Both the position numbers and the translations under genes were made by a program. From Methanosarcinales archaeon (GTDB taxonomy: Archaea; Halobacteriota; Methanosarcinia; Methanosarcinales; Methanogasteraceae): a stretch of 6,493 nt of DNA. The stretch lies in NCBI GenBank assembly GCA_030594905.1, contig JAUVEF010000067.1, forward strand, positions 1 to 6,493, given 5' to 3'. Below the pieces are notes generated by a model, which worked only from the letters and a program-made list of their open reading frames with translations, ran no database searches and was not told the DNA's origin. Each line of letters begins with the position of its first letter. Within the stretch, counting starts at the first letter, position 1. Positions 6,282-6,493 of this stretch are shown piece by piece.

Positions 6282-6493
6282 ATGGAAAATTTATTCAGGA
6301 ATAAAATAGCTGTGATGGTATGCTTGCTTTTATTGGTGTTTGTGGGATGCGCGTGTGCAGAACCCGGCGGTAATGACATAAAGACTCTTGTGATGGGTGA
6401 ACAATGGAATCTTGGTGGGGGATACGCGCTCGAAGCAAAGCAGATCGATCTCGAGGGTGACAAAGTTCGGCTATGTCTGTACAGAGACGGGGA
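6282..6493 (+). CDS. Secreted protein with S-layer family duplication motif, N-terminal part
   Basis: The first 70 residues are visible before the window ends. A signal peptide spans about 1-26: basic residues R6 and K8, a hydrophobic core at 9-22, and A-C-A at 24-26 as a likely cleavage motif. FVGC at 20-23 also resembles a loose lipobox, so a lipoprotein is possible. From about residue 32 the sequence follows the pattern of the S-layer family duplication domain (PF07752 type) of Methanosarcinales and relatives: GEQWNLGGGYALEAKQID, then GDKVRLCLYRDG. In that family the motif occurs in the tiles that build the protein sheath, but many smaller secreted proteins carry it too. ATG 6282 is supported by AGGTGG five bases upstream. 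The gene may be co-transcribed with the lamin-tail gene. Confidence 0.8.
   Translation, partial: MENLFRNKIAVMVCLLLLVFVGCACAEPGGNDIKTLVMGEQWNLGGGYALEAKQIDLEGDKVRLCLYRDG

Overview
The window looks archaeal, probably a euryarchaeote of the methanogen or anaerobic alkane/methane-oxidiser type (Methanosarcina-like, Syntrophoarchaeum or ANME lineages). The evidence is a PurA that reads like the methanogen form, archaeal TATA boxes about 26-28 nt from start codons (leaderless geometry), and the start of a protein with the S-layer family duplication motif typical of Methanosarcinales and relatives. The genus cannot be fixed from this window.

Left part (1-2219): this begins with the C-terminal part of a DUF3732-type ABC/SMC-like ATPase on the + strand. 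The family is known from three-component ABC (ABC-3C) conflict systems. Its DNA is clearly AT-richer than the rest (hand counts of G+C: 22/60 at 61-120 and 20/60 at 661-720, against 34/60 at 1501-1560 and 40/60 at 2581-2640), which suggests the edge of an acquired defence island. Facing it on the minus strand is a 194-residue winged-helix protein whose N-terminal half is a tandem duplication of a 34-residue module that I do not recognise. A 586-bp stretch without a convincing gene follows. It holds TATA-like boxes for the winged-helix gene, a run of closely packed palindromes (1900-2002) and a probable purA terminator.

Middle part (2220-4341): purA (adenylosuccinate synthetase) on the minus strand is divergent from a metallo-beta-lactamase-fold hydrolase on the + strand, with 82 bp between the starts. 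purA appears to be transcribed leaderless. This is core-genome territory.

Right part (4342-6493): two + strand surface-protein genes. The first is membrane-anchored by its N terminus and carries two lamin-tail domains separated by an Ig-like domain and Pro/Thr-rich linkers. The second, cut by the window end, has a signal peptide followed directly by an S-layer duplication motif. Together they look like a cell-envelope locus.

The best candidates for new biology are the duplicated-module winged-helix regulator beside the DUF3732 ATPase, and the palindrome cluster in the gene-free stretch. I see no RNA gene, CRISPR array or transposase gene.
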